From contig NZ_NSGG01000005.1 in the NCBI RefSeq assembly GCF_002295065.1, positions 186,001 through 250,000 on the forward strand: a DNA stretch of 64,000 bases, read 5' to 3'. Numbering within the stretch: position 1 is the stretch's first letter; each line of letters begins with the position of its first letter. The notes under the pieces were generated by a model. The model was not told where the DNA came from. It saw nothing but the letters and a program-made list of their open reading frames with translations, and did not search any database. This DNA is from Mesorhizobium sp. WSM3859 (GTDB lineage Bacteria > Pseudomonadota > Alphaproteobacteria > Rhizobiales > Rhizobiaceae). Made by a program: the position numbers and the translations under genes. Below, piece after piece: positions 26,437 through 33,760 of the stretch.

Positions 26437-27411
26437 TCACCTTGTCCCGGACGCCAGGTCGGTTTCGATCGCGGCGACCGCTTCGTCGATCCGGTCGAGT
26501 CCGGCCGGCACTTCCAACCGGCTGACGCCGATCCGCCCGGCGATCTGCGCGCACTGGCGCAGGTGCAGGGCGGCGAAACCTTCCGGCAACGCCTGCCGGC
26601 CAAACCGCGTGATATAGGAGAATTTGATGATCGCCGGCAGCGCGGCCGCGCCGGACAGTGCTGAGGTCGCCGCCCGCACGCCCCGCTCGAGCACATAGAG
26701 GCGCGATACCGGCGCCGCTTCGGCCGCAAATCCGTCACGCAGCCGATGCTGCGCCTTGTCGATCTGCGGATGCACCTGCGGGCGCACCTCCGCCCGTTCG
26801 AGGCGAATGGCGCCGGCCGCGTCCGCTGCAAGTTTGAGCTGCGGGAACCCGGGCAGGATGATCGGCCGGTCCGGGTCGGACAAATCCAGCGCCACGACAT
26901 CGTCGGTGAGTAGTCGATGGCCGGCGCGGATCATCGCCCCGGCCGTCGTCGATTTGCCGGCGCCCTTGTCGCCCATGAAGATCACGCTTTTGCCGTCGAC
27001 TTCAATGGCGCTGGCATGCAGGACGAGCAGCCCGCGCTGATGCAGCGCGAGCGCCATCACCGGCCCGAGCAGCGGAAAGGCGAGCAGCGGATCGTCGACC
27101 CCTGGCGCCGGATCGACGGCGATGCGGTTGGCGTCGCTGATCATGAACGTGCCGACCGCCTGCCAGGAAAGATATTGGCGCGTTGGCTCGAAACGGAAGG
27201 CGGTGGCGTCCTGGGATGCCCGGCCGGGAAAATCGACCGGCCCGACCGCGATCTCCAGATCCGGTGTCGCCGGGGCCATCGGCTCCAGCTCCGGCAAGGT
27301 CACTTCGGAGCCGATCACCAGCCCGTAGGCCTTGTAGAAACGGCGGACACGCTTGCGCGCCATCGCCGTTTGCGGCTCGGGCCGCGCAAGGGAAGCGATC
27401 GGAAGGTTCAT
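26437..27411 (-). CDS. HprK-like serine kinase of lasso-peptide cluster
   Basis: 324-residue protein with a C-terminal HPr kinase-like fold: LVLHASAIEVDGKSVIFMGD leads into the P-loop GDKGAGKST (about residues 147-155), followed by LTDDVVALD. In lasso clusters of the paeninodin type, such kinases phosphorylate the C-terminal Ser of the precursor. The precursor here also ends in Ser, which supports that substrate. Start chosen at the ATG whose ATGA overlaps the cyclase stop, implying translational coupling; an in-frame ATG 30 bases earlier is inside the cyclase gene. The exporter follows 8 bases later. Confidence 0.88.
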   Translation of the reverse strand: MNLPIASLARPEPQTAMARKRVRRFYKAYGLVIGSEVTLPELEPMAPATPDLEIAVGPVDFPGRASQDATAFRFEPTRQYLSWQAVGTFMISDANRIAVDPAPGVDDPLLAFPLLGPVMALALHQRGLLVLHASAIEVDGKSVIFMGDKGAGKSTTAGAMIRAGHRLLTDDVVALDLSDPDRPIILPGFPQLKLAADAAGAIRLERAEVRPQVHPQIDKAQHRLRDGFAAEAAPVSRLYVLERGVRAATSALSGAAALPAIIKFSYITRFGRQALPEGFAALHLRQCAQIAGRIGVSRLEVPAGLDRIDEAVAAIETDLASGTR

Positions 27412-29321
27412 GCGGGGCTTCCCTGAACTTGCCGTAGCCACAGCGACAGCGAAACCGCGCGCCAGACATGCTGGACGTCCGGCAGAGTCGCCTGCTCGGG
27501 CTGGCGCAGCATCCGGTCATAGACCGCGGCCACTGCAGGCAGGTTGACATAGGGCGCGATCCGCTCGCTGTCCGATATCAGCAGCCTATCCAGAAGCTCG
27601 CGGTGGTTGCCGAGCATGCCATTGACCAGGTTGGCGGTGAAATCGATCTTGTCGCGCCGCCATTGCACCGCCGGCGGCAGAATGCCTTGCATGGCCCGGC
27701 GCAGCACATGGCGGCCAAAACCGTCCTTGAGCTTTTCCTCGCCGGGCAGCGCCAGGCAGAATTCGACGAGCGGCTTGTCCCAGAACGGATAGCGCGGCTC
27801 GACGCCGAAATTGGCGGCTGCCTTGTCGAGCACTTCGAAAGCGTGCGGCACCAGCCCTGTCGACAGAAGCCAGCGATGCGTCAGCGCTTCGCTGGCGCTG
27901 ACGGCGGCGGGCATGTAGCCGCTGCGATGAAAGCGTTCGGCAAGATCGGTGCGCCCGGCAAGATCCGGATTGACCAGACCCGCCCAGGCGGCGCGTGGCG
28001 CCTGCGCCGGCCCGCGCCGCACCTTGCGGACAAGGCGTTTGGCCGCCGCCCTCATCCTGGCGATCCGCCAGGCCGGCCCATAGATGGTCAGGAATTTGAA
28101 ATAGAGGGGAAGCATGCCCTCGCCATAGGTGTTGGCCGCGCTGCGCAACTCGCGCCAAAGCTCCAGCCACCTGCCGGCATTGGCGAGCTCGTGAAGGTGT
28201 CCGTGGCCCTGCGAGACGACCTCGTCGCCGCCATGTCCGTCGAGAAGCACCTTGACGCCCCTTGCGCCCGCCGTCCGGTAAAGGTCGCGCGTCAAGGACA
28301 GGCCGGGCGCCAGGAACGTGCCTTCCTGCTCCTCAAGGATGCGCTCGAATTCGCCGAAGGGCGCGTAATTGCCGACGGCAATCAGCGTGGCGTCGAGCGG
28401 ATTGCCGTCGAGCACCGCATCGATGAACGGCTTCTCGTCCATGGACGAGCCCTTGTCGAACACCAGCGAGAAGGTCTTGAGCTTCGGGTTGCGTGTCGCC
28501 GCTGCCCTGAGGCTTGCAAGGCAGGTGATCGAGGATGAATCGAGGCCGCCGCTCAGCATGGCGCCGACAGCCGGCGTGCCACGCATCCGGTTCTCCACCG
28601 ATTGCGCGAAGAGATGCCTGAATTCTTCGGCCGCGTCAGCGCGCGGCGCTCGCTGTGACGGTTCGATCTGCCAGTAACGTCGCAGCGCGATCCCGTGGCC
28701 CGCCACCATCATGCTGTGTCTCGCTGGCAAGCGGAAGATTTCGGCGTAGAGCGTGGCCTGCGGATCATCCGGCAGGCCGGCGAGAAAACCGGAAATCTGG
28801 TGCTCGCTGAGGCGCCTGCCGACGCCGTCCAGCGCCAGGATCGGCCCGATCTCCGAGGCGAAAGCAAAGCGCCTTCCGGTCGAATGATAGTAGAAGGGTT
28901 TGACGCCGAAATGATCGCGCGCGCAAAACAGCGCCTGACGCTCGCGGTCCCATATCGCGAAGGCGAAGTCGCCTTGCAGGTAGGTCGGGCAGGCCTCGCC
29001 CCATTTCAGGTAGGCGCGCATGATGAGCATCGCGTCGGCAATTGACCGGTCGCGCAGGCCCAGCCGCGCCACAAGCTCATCGCGGTTGTCGAGCCGGCAA
29101 TCGGCGGTGATGGCGAGCTTGCCGCCGGCCATCGCCAACGGACCCGGCCCGTCCTCGCCGGTCGTGGCGAGCCAGGCGTGGCCGAGCGCCACGCTGCCCT
29201 CCGTCCGCCATGAGCTGCCGTCGCGGGCACGATGGCGCATGCGCGAAAGCATCTGCTGGATATCGCCAGCTGCGGCGGGCCTGCCGTTGTCGATATGCAT
29301 GATGCCGGCCACGCCGCTCAT
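27408..29321 (-). CDS. lasso-peptide macrocyclase, asparagine synthetase-like
   Basis: 637-residue protein with an N-terminal glutamine-amidotransferase-like half and a C-terminal AsnB-type synthetase half. The ATP-pyrophosphatase loop SGGLDSSS is at residues 257-264, followed by FSLVFDKGSSMDEKPFI and DGHGGDEVV. It begins MSGVAGIM: the Cys2 nucleophile of true asparagine synthetases is Ser, so glutamine hydrolysis should be lost, as in lasso cyclases. It should adenylate the side chain of core Asp9 and join it to the new N-terminal Gly1. The B2 stop lies 3 bases upstream of its start. Confidence 0.93.
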   Translation of the reverse strand: MSGVAGIMHIDNGRPAAAGDIQQMLSRMRHRARDGSSWRTEGSVALGHAWLATTGEDGPGPLAMAGGKLAITADCRLDNRDELVARLGLRDRSIADAMLIMRAYLKWGEACPTYLQGDFAFAIWDRERQALFCARDHFGVKPFYYHSTGRRFAFASEIGPILALDGVGRRLSEHQISGFLAGLPDDPQATLYAEIFRLPARHSMMVAGHGIALRRYWQIEPSQRAPRADAAEEFRHLFAQSVENRMRGTPAVGAMLSGGLDSSSITCLASLRAAATRNPKLKTFSLVFDKGSSMDEKPFIDAVLDGNPLDATLIAVGNYAPFGEFERILEEQEGTFLAPGLSLTRDLYRTAGARGVKVLLDGHGGDEVVSQGHGHLHELANAGRWLELWRELRSAANTYGEGMLPLYFKFLTIYGPAWRIARMRAAAKRLVRKVRRGPAQAPRAAWAGLVNPDLAGRTDLAERFHRSGYMPAAVSASEALTHRWLLSTGLVPHAFEVLDKAAANFGVEPRYPFWDKPLVEFCLALPGEEKLKDGFGRHVLRRAMQGILPPAVQWRRDKIDFTANLVNGMLGNHRELLDRLLISDSERIAPYVNLPAVAAVYDRMLRQPEQATLPDVQHVWRAVSLSLWLRQVQGSPA

Positions 29322-29324
29322 CGG

Positions 29325-29741
29325 TCATGGCCCATGGTCGACAAGGTGGGTAAATCCGCTGATCGAGCCGCCAAGCACGATGTGGTTGCCGCTCATCAGC
29401 CAGGCATGCGCCCTGAGCTCGCTGCCCGTCCCCTTTTCGATGCCGATGCTGATCTTCGAGGCATTGCCCTGGCGTGCGAGCAGATACTGCCCGGCCAGTG
29501 CCTGGGTGAGGCAGCTGGCGCCCGGCACCAGCCGCGCGGCGGCGGCAACGCCCCATGCGACGCGCCGCAGGTCGGCGATGCCGGCGTCGCGCCTTGCATC
29601 AAGCCGCGTGACCAGGCCGCGGACGCGGTTGTAGGAGGAAAGCGCCAGCGCAAGCCGCACCACGCTCACCACCGCCAGGCAGCGTGCCAGAAACAGCATC
29701 TCCCGGCCGCTCAGCGAGCGGAGCCTAGACCAGTTCCTCAC
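29325..29741 (-). CDS. lasso-peptide leader peptidase B2 (transglutaminase-like)
   Basis: 138-residue B2 protease. The catalytic Cys is in GASCLTQALAGQYLL (about residue 77) and the His in AHAWLMSG (about residue 112); I could not assign the acidic third residue with confidence. It cuts the precursor after the leader, using the PqqD-like B1 to hold the leader. No ATG fits the N-terminus. I chose the GTG at 29741, which has a GAGG site 7 bases upstream and overlaps B1 by 17 bases; a TTG at 29756 would add five residues. Confidence 0.88.
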   Translation of the reverse strand: MRNWSRLRSLSGREMLFLARCLAVVSVVRLALALSSYNRVRGLVTRLDARRDAGIADLRRVAWGVAAAARLVPGASCLTQALAGQYLLARQGNASKISIGIEKGTGSELRAHAWLMSGNHIVLGGSISGFTHLVDHGP

Positions 29742-30024
29742 TGTGGAGCCTCGCAAGCCCTGCTTCGGTCAGCCCCTTCAGCAAGCCCTCGACATCGGCT
29801 TTGCAGCGCTCGGCATCGACATTGTAGCGCGCAAGCACGGCGCCGCGGATATCGAGCACCGATCGCGGCTCCTGGATCTGCTCCCAGATGAAGGCGCCGA
29901 CGCTGTTCAGGCTGTAATAGACATTGGATTTGAGGTGGAGCAGCGCCAACCCGGCGCCGAATTCACAAGCCACCGCCTCGCCGGTCGCGACCACGCGGTC
30001 ATGGTCCGAAGGGTTCCAGTGCAT
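29725..30024 (-). CDS. lasso-peptide B1 protein, PqqD family (RiPP recognition element)
   Basis: 99-residue PqqD-type RRE protein, with a beta-rich N-terminal part (VACEFGAGLALLHLKSNVYY, then SLNSVGAFIWEQIQEP) and a helical bundle with VLARYNVDAERCKADVEGLL. It binds the YxxP part of the leader and presents it to B2 and the cyclase. The ATG of MHWNPSDHDR has a GAGG site 7 bases upstream; the frame is open 35 codons further into the intergenic hairpin but has no family similarity there. It overlaps the B2 gene. Confidence 0.9.
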   Translation of the reverse strand: MHWNPSDHDRVVATGEAVACEFGAGLALLHLKSNVYYSLNSVGAFIWEQIQEPRSVLDIRGAVLARYNVDAERCKADVEGLLKGLTEAGLARLHSEELV

Positions 30025-30102
30025 GCTAAAACCTCGTTGCTGGCCCGCCGCGCCCGTTGGACCTTGGCCAGGGATCGGTTGCCTGCGATCCTCGGCGGGA
30101 AG

Positions 30103-30124
30103 CCGGGGGACAAAAGCCCCCCGG
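30103..30124 (-). terminator. GC-rich stem-loop between lasso precursor and biosynthetic genes
   Basis: CCGGGGG (30103-30109) and CCCCCGG (30118-30124) form a 7-bp all-GC stem around an 8-base loop. It lies 57 bases after the precursor stop and 79 bases before B1, with no T-run on the minus strand. Such a structure can stabilise or partly terminate the precursor transcript so that peptide exceeds enzyme. Confidence 0.6.
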
Positions 30125-30180
30125 TTCACCTGTTGGTGGGTATCCGGAGCCCCAACTTAGACGCCCGGATGCCTGTAGGC

Positions 30181-30333
30181 TTATGAGAAAGTCAGCTCGC
30201 CGACCGGCGTATGCGCGGGAAAGCTCGCATCCAGCGCCGTCGTGCCAGCACCGCCCTGCGTGATGGTTTCAATCGAACCATGAACCGTCAAGCTGGGTGT
30301 TTCGTACTCATGCTTTTCAACATTCTGTTCCAT
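30181..30333 (-). CDS. lasso-peptide precursor
   Basis: 50-residue precursor, found by reading the minus strand upstream of B1. It has a GGAGAG ribosome-binding site 4 bases before the ATG. The leader (residues 1-26) ends YETPSLTVHGSIETITQ and matches YxxPxLxxxGx5Tx exactly (Tyr10, Pro13, Leu15, Gly19, Thr25 at the minus-2 position). Cleavage after Gln26 gives a 24-residue core: ring part GGAGTTALD, with Asp at core position 9 the only acidic residue at positions 7-9, and tail ASFPAHTPVGELTFS. Phe12, His15 or Phe23 could act as steric plugs. The C-terminal residue is Ser, the expected target of the HprK-like kinase. Ring composition and kinase recall paeninodin. Confidence 0.93.
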   Translation of the reverse strand: MEQNVEKHEYETPSLTVHGSIETITQGGAGTTALDASFPAHTPVGELTFS

Positions 30334-30832
30334 TTTACTCTCCAATTAAGGACTGGAAGCGGCCGCAGAATGCCGCCAGCATATCGCTATGCTGCAATGC
30401 GAATGCTGCATGGCAACATTCATGAGTCAAGCGTAATTCACCAAGCATTAATCAATTCTTGGTTGCGCTTGCCTTCCTTGGTAGTCACGTCATAAGCATC
30501 GTCATCGTAATCCTCAACCGCCCGGAATTTCAACCATGCGCCCTCACCGATCAGCTAAGCCACTGATTTATTTACAACATTTTTTGGAGCGATAAGTCCG
30601 TCGCACGGCCTTGGAAAAACTGCCGCAAAAGTCGCCACTTTAGGGCTCGCGGCACGGTCCCGTAACCTTGTCTTCAAAAGTGATCAAGTGTGTGTGATTC
30701 TAAACGCTTAGGTTGTGGAGTTGAAACGGCCTTGGCCTTCACTTGGACGGTCGCGTCAATTTTCCCGGTGTTTTTCTTCGCAAGTGCGGTATAGATCGCT
30801 TGGGCGGCTTTTTTGCGGAGAGCAACATCGGC
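30334..30832. promoter_or_regulatory. divergent intergenic region between lasso precursor and nucleotidyltransferase
   Basis: About 500 bases without a supported gene, richer in A/T than its flanks. It holds the lasso operon promoter on the minus strand and that of the EPS-side genes on the plus strand. Two near-matches to the PhaR-type operator lie at 30390-30415. A 94-codon plus-strand frame at 30211-30495 runs across the precursor and has no ribosome-binding site or family features. Confidence 0.6.
30390..30415 (-). promoter_or_regulatory. two near-matches to the PhaR-type operator upstream of the lasso precursor
   Basis: Read on the minus strand, CGCATTGCAGCA (30390-30401) and TGCCATGCAGCA (30404-30415) each differ from TGCRNYGCASMA by one base. 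They lie in tandem 57-82 bases upstream of the precursor start, where an operator for the lasso promoter would be expected. Confidence 0.45.
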
Positions 30833-32035
30833 ATGGCAATGCAGGATGGCTCGTATGAAAGGCTGCGTGCCGCCGGCTGTGCCGATGAAGTCGCCTATGT
30901 GCAGGCCTGTCTGAGGCTGTTTTTCGCACCCGGTGTCGACCCCGCCGACGGCCAGGCCGATATGCCCGCGCTGACAGTCTCGGCGGCTCATGTCGCCGAC
31001 ATCGCAAGACTGAACAAGGTCGGCGTATTCATGCTCAAGGCGCTCGCGCGTGCTCCCGCAGGCGGGGTGCCTTTCGGTTTGCCTGGCTGGCTCGACGGCT
31101 ACCGGCGGCGCACCATGTCGATGAACGCTGCCTGCATCGGCGATTCGCTGGCCATCGATCGCGTGCTTCGCGACCGGCGGATCGATTTCGTCTTCCTCAA
31201 GGGACCGCTCCAGCAGCACAGGCTCTATGGCGACCACTTCATGAAGCCTTCCGGCGATGTCGACATACTGGTTTCCCCAGCGAGCTTCGCCGAGGCGCGC
31301 GCGGCGCTGCGGACCATCGGCTACGAGGTTGCCGGCAAGTCGCGCTCGGTCTGGTGGGTGCGCTTCCTCGGCGAGCAGCACATGGTCCGCGAGGACGGCA
31401 CGAGAGCCTCGACGGTCGACCTCCATCATCGGCTGCAGCAGCCGGGTTCGCCGAGCCCGCGTGACATAGACGGCTTCCTGCGCCGCAAGCGCGAAGTCGA
31501 GGTGGCCGGCGCGGCCATGCCGATCATCTCGGCAGCCGACACCTTGCTTTTGTCGTCGATCAGCGTCGCCAAGGCCTTTTTTAACCGCGAGCCTTGCGCC
31601 GGCTATGTTTGTGACGTCCGGGCCAGCGCCAGCCGGCTGAGCGAGGCCGAGCAGCAGACAGTGCTCGATCATGCCGCCGAGCAGGGCCTTGCGGACACGC
31701 TGCTTCTGGGGCTGCGCGCCGCCGACGTGCTGCTTGGCGCCAGCGGCACGCTGCTGTCGGATCGCGCCGCCCGCATCCTGGCGCGTATCGGCAACGCCGA
31801 CCTCTTCCACATGGTGATCGCGCCCTGGCTCGCGTCGCTCCGCTGGCCGCAGCGCCGCCATGTGCTGTGGGAACTGTGCGGCCACGAGCCCGTCCGTTAC
31901 CTGGCGGAGGCCGGCTGGGCTGCCTCCGCCGACCTCAGCCGGCGCATCTTCGAGCGGCCGGCCGCTGTCGCGCCGGTGCCGGGCGACACGATCAAGATCG
32001 CGGGCGGGACAGCCACTCATACAAGCGAAAGGTGA
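30833..32035 (+). CDS. nucleotidyltransferase family protein (PF14907 type)
   Basis: 400-residue protein of the uncharacterised nucleotidyltransferase family. Its core is FLKGPLQQHRLYGDHFMKPSGDVDILVSP, with the metal-binding DVDIL motif of the Pol-beta superfamily. Members sit next to lasso-peptide, PqqD and HprK-like genes; in one Bacillus lasso cluster a related protein is, as I recall, linked to sugar addition on the phosphorylated peptide. It reads divergently from the lasso precursor and its stop is 4 bases before a glycosyltransferase start, so it could serve the peptide or the EPS. The ATG at 30833 is my choice; an ATG at 30839 and a TTG at 30743 are alternatives. A second member is at 57834-58859. 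Confidence 0.82.
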   Translation: MAMQDGSYERLRAAGCADEVAYVQACLRLFFAPGVDPADGQADMPALTVSAAHVADIARLNKVGVFMLKALARAPAGGVPFGLPGWLDGYRRRTMSMNAACIGDSLAIDRVLRDRRIDFVFLKGPLQQHRLYGDHFMKPSGDVDILVSPASFAEARAALRTIGYEVAGKSRSVWWVRFLGEQHMVREDGTRASTVDLHHRLQQPGSPSPRDIDGFLRRKREVEVAGAAMPIISAADTLLLSSISVAKAFFNREPCAGYVCDVRASASRLSEAEQQTVLDHAAEQGLADTLLLGLRAADVLLGASGTLLSDRAARILARIGNADLFHMVIAPWLASLRWPQRRHVLWELCGHEPVRYLAEAGWAASADLSRRIFERPAAVAPVPGDTIKIAGGTATHTSER

Positions 32036-32039
32036 ACCC

Positions 32040-33068
32040 ATGCCCATGACGACGCCTGCGACGAGCCCGAAGGTTTGCGTCATCATTGCCGCACGCAATG
32101 CGGCGCGGACGATTCCCGTCGCCATCGCCTCGGCGCTGCGCGAGGCGGAAGTCGCCGAAGTCGTCGTGGTCGACGACGCTTCCACCGACAACACCCGCGA
32201 TGTGGCCTTGGCCGCCGACGACGGCAGCGGCCGGCTTGCCGTCATCCGCCTCGACGTCAATCGCGGTCCTTCCTCCGCGCGCAACGTCGCCATCCAGGCC
32301 TCCAGATCGCCCTTCATCAGCATCCTCGACGCCGACGATTTCTTCCTCGAAGGCCGCTTTCGCCGGCTTTTCGCCGCCGCCGACTGGGATTTCGCCGCCG
32401 ACAACATCATGCTGATCCGCGACGATGCTGCGGCCGACCTCGCCAGGGTCGCCGCGCCGCCTTTCGCCGCCGATCCGGAATTTCTCGATTTCGAGCGCTT
32501 CATCGACGGCAACATCTCGCGCCGCCGCGTCCTGCGCGGCGAGCTCGGCTTCCTCAAGCCGGTGATCAGCCGGGCTTTCCTCGAACGGCATGGGCTGACT
32601 TACGATGAAAACCTGCGTCTTGGCGAAGACTATGAGCTCTATGCGCGCGCTGTCGCCAGCGGGGCGCGGTTCAAGATCATCAAGTCCTGCGGCTATGGCG
32701 CGATCGTGCGCGCCGATTCGCTGAGCGGCCGCCACAGGACTCAGGATCTGAAGCGCCTTGCAGATGCCGATCTGGCGTTGCTTCAGATCGACAACCTTCC
32801 CGAACGCTCGAAAGCAGCGTTGCGGCGCCACGAGCGTCATGTCCGTGACAAGTATCGGCTGCGGAACTTCCTCGACGTGAAGGCTGAGCGCGGCCTGGCG
32901 TCGGCCGCGGCTTACGCCTTCGCCAGCCAGTCGAATCTGATCCCGATCGTTCGCGGCGTCGCCAACGACAAGCTCGACGCGCTGTTCCGCCGCACCGGCA
33001 TTGCGGCAAGACAGCAAGTGCCGCCGATGCGCTTCCTGATGGCGGCAAGCAGCGCCGCAAACGAGTGA
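32040..33068 (+). CDS. family 2 glycosyltransferase, ExoO-like
   Basis: 342-residue GT2 enzyme with the GT-A start VCVIIAARNAARTIPVAIASAL, the VVDDASTDNT motif, SILDADD (DxD metal site) and a late LGEDYELYARAVASG acceptor region. It is similar in layout to the ExoO-type protein at 45998. It should transfer a sugar from a nucleotide donor to the lipid-linked EPS repeat at the inner face of the membrane. A GAAAGGTGA site precedes the ATG, 4 bases after the nucleotidyltransferase stop. Confidence 0.88.
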   Translation: MPMTTPATSPKVCVIIAARNAARTIPVAIASALREAEVAEVVVVDDASTDNTRDVALAADDGSGRLAVIRLDVNRGPSSARNVAIQASRSPFISILDADDFFLEGRFRRLFAAADWDFAADNIMLIRDDAAADLARVAAPPFAADPEFLDFERFIDGNISRRRVLRGELGFLKPVISRAFLERHGLTYDENLRLGEDYELYARAVASGARFKIIKSCGYGAIVRADSLSGRHRTQDLKRLADADLALLQIDNLPERSKAALRRHERHVRDKYRLRNFLDVKAERGLASAAAYAFASQSNLIPIVRGVANDKLDALFRRTGIAARQQVPPMRFLMAASSAANE

Positions 33069-33158
33069 TCCCGTATCGTCCCGGAAGCCGCCGGCCCTCA
33101 AAAAATCCGCATTCTGAAAACTATGATGTTGCCTAGCCGCCGCAGGGGTGGCAGTCTA

Positions 33159-33173
33159 TGCTGCAATGCAGCA
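33159..33173. promoter_or_regulatory. perfect PhaR-type palindrome before small unknown gene
   Basis: TGCTGCAATGCAGCA is a perfect inverted repeat around a central A; both strands contain an exact TGCRNYGCASMA match (33162-33173 plus; 33159-33170 minus). It ends 19 bases before the ATG at 33193, so a bound protein would block transcription or initiation. It is the best operator of the set in this window. Confidence 0.6.
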
Positions 33174-33192
33174 ATTTCGAAAGGCCGGCAGA

Positions 33193-33570
33193 ATGGCTTC
33201 GATTTTTGGCTTCAGATCCCGGGATCCGGCTCGCGACCGGCAGACCGATCTCCAGCGTTTCGACCGGTTGGCGAAGCTGTTCGACCAGATCGCGGCCGAG
33301 ATCGAGACGGAGAAAACGGGACTGGAGAATCGCTACAGGTCGACGGCAGCCAACGCGGCCTTTCTGGTCGAGGCGATGGAGAATGGCTCGGCATCGGCCA
33401 GCAAGGGATCGGATGTCAGCGCGATGACCAACTCGATCCTGAACTGCGAGCGGCGCATTGCGGAGCTCGCTCGCCAGAAAGGCCTGGTGAAGGAACTGCG
33501 CCGTTCGCTGGACGCGATTGTCGAGGATGGCGCCGATCGGTCTGCTTCGCAGTCCGCGGCAAGAGGCTGA
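33193..33570 (+). CDS. hypothetical small helical protein in EPS cluster
   Basis: 125-residue soluble protein, highly charged and probably all-helical (QRFDRLAKLFDQIAAEIETE, then a long helix through ERRIAELARQKGLVKELRRSL). No signal peptide, membrane segment or known domain is visible. I chose the ATG of MASIFGFRSR because the earlier in-frame ATG at 33148 would place the operator palindrome inside the gene. It is followed directly by a perfect GC palindrome. An operator typical of granule or carbon-storage control might suggest a granule-associated or regulatory protein, but that is speculation. Confidence 0.65.
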   Translation: MASIFGFRSRDPARDRQTDLQRFDRLAKLFDQIAAEIETEKTGLENRYRSTAANAAFLVEAMENGSASASKGSDVSAMTNSILNCERRIAELARQKGLVKELRRSLDAIVEDGADRSASQSAARG

Positions 33571-33590
33571 CGGCGCCCGCGGGCGCCGTC
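33569..33590 (+). terminator. perfect GC-rich inverted repeat at end of small gene
   Basis: GACGGCGCCC GC GGGCGCCGTC is a perfect 22-base palindrome that starts within the stop codon of the preceding gene. It should form a very stable hairpin in the transcript. No T-run follows, so it is a terminator-like or 3'-protecting stem rather than a canonical intrinsic terminator. Confidence 0.55.
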
Positions 33591-33609
33591 ATCGGTACGA
33601 GGCACTGAA

Positions 33610-33664
33610 GCAATTCCACGAAAAGTGTGAGCGGTTTTCCGTTCGGAATTGCAAAAAAACAAGG
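33610..33664. repeat. rhizobial intergenic palindromic element, copy 2 (first half)
   Basis: GCAATTCC (33610-33617) and GGAATTGC (33645-33652) flank the same AAAAGTGTGAGCGGTTTTCC core as at 4881, followed by AAAAAAACAAGG. The second stem present in copies 1 and 3 is absent. It lies between the small unknown gene and exoK. Confidence 0.85.
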
Positions 33665-33760
33665 AATGAGAGGAGTTCAAAAGGCGGAGGATCAGAAGCG
33701 GTTCGCTCATGCGAACCGAGGATGACTTGGGTTGGGCGGACAACACAAGGTGAGTTTGTT

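Noticed and set aside
30211..30495. 94-codon plus-strand frame across the lasso precursor
   Set aside because: It lacks a ribosome-binding site and protein-like composition and is antisense to the precursor, which has a GGAGAG site and an exact leader motif.
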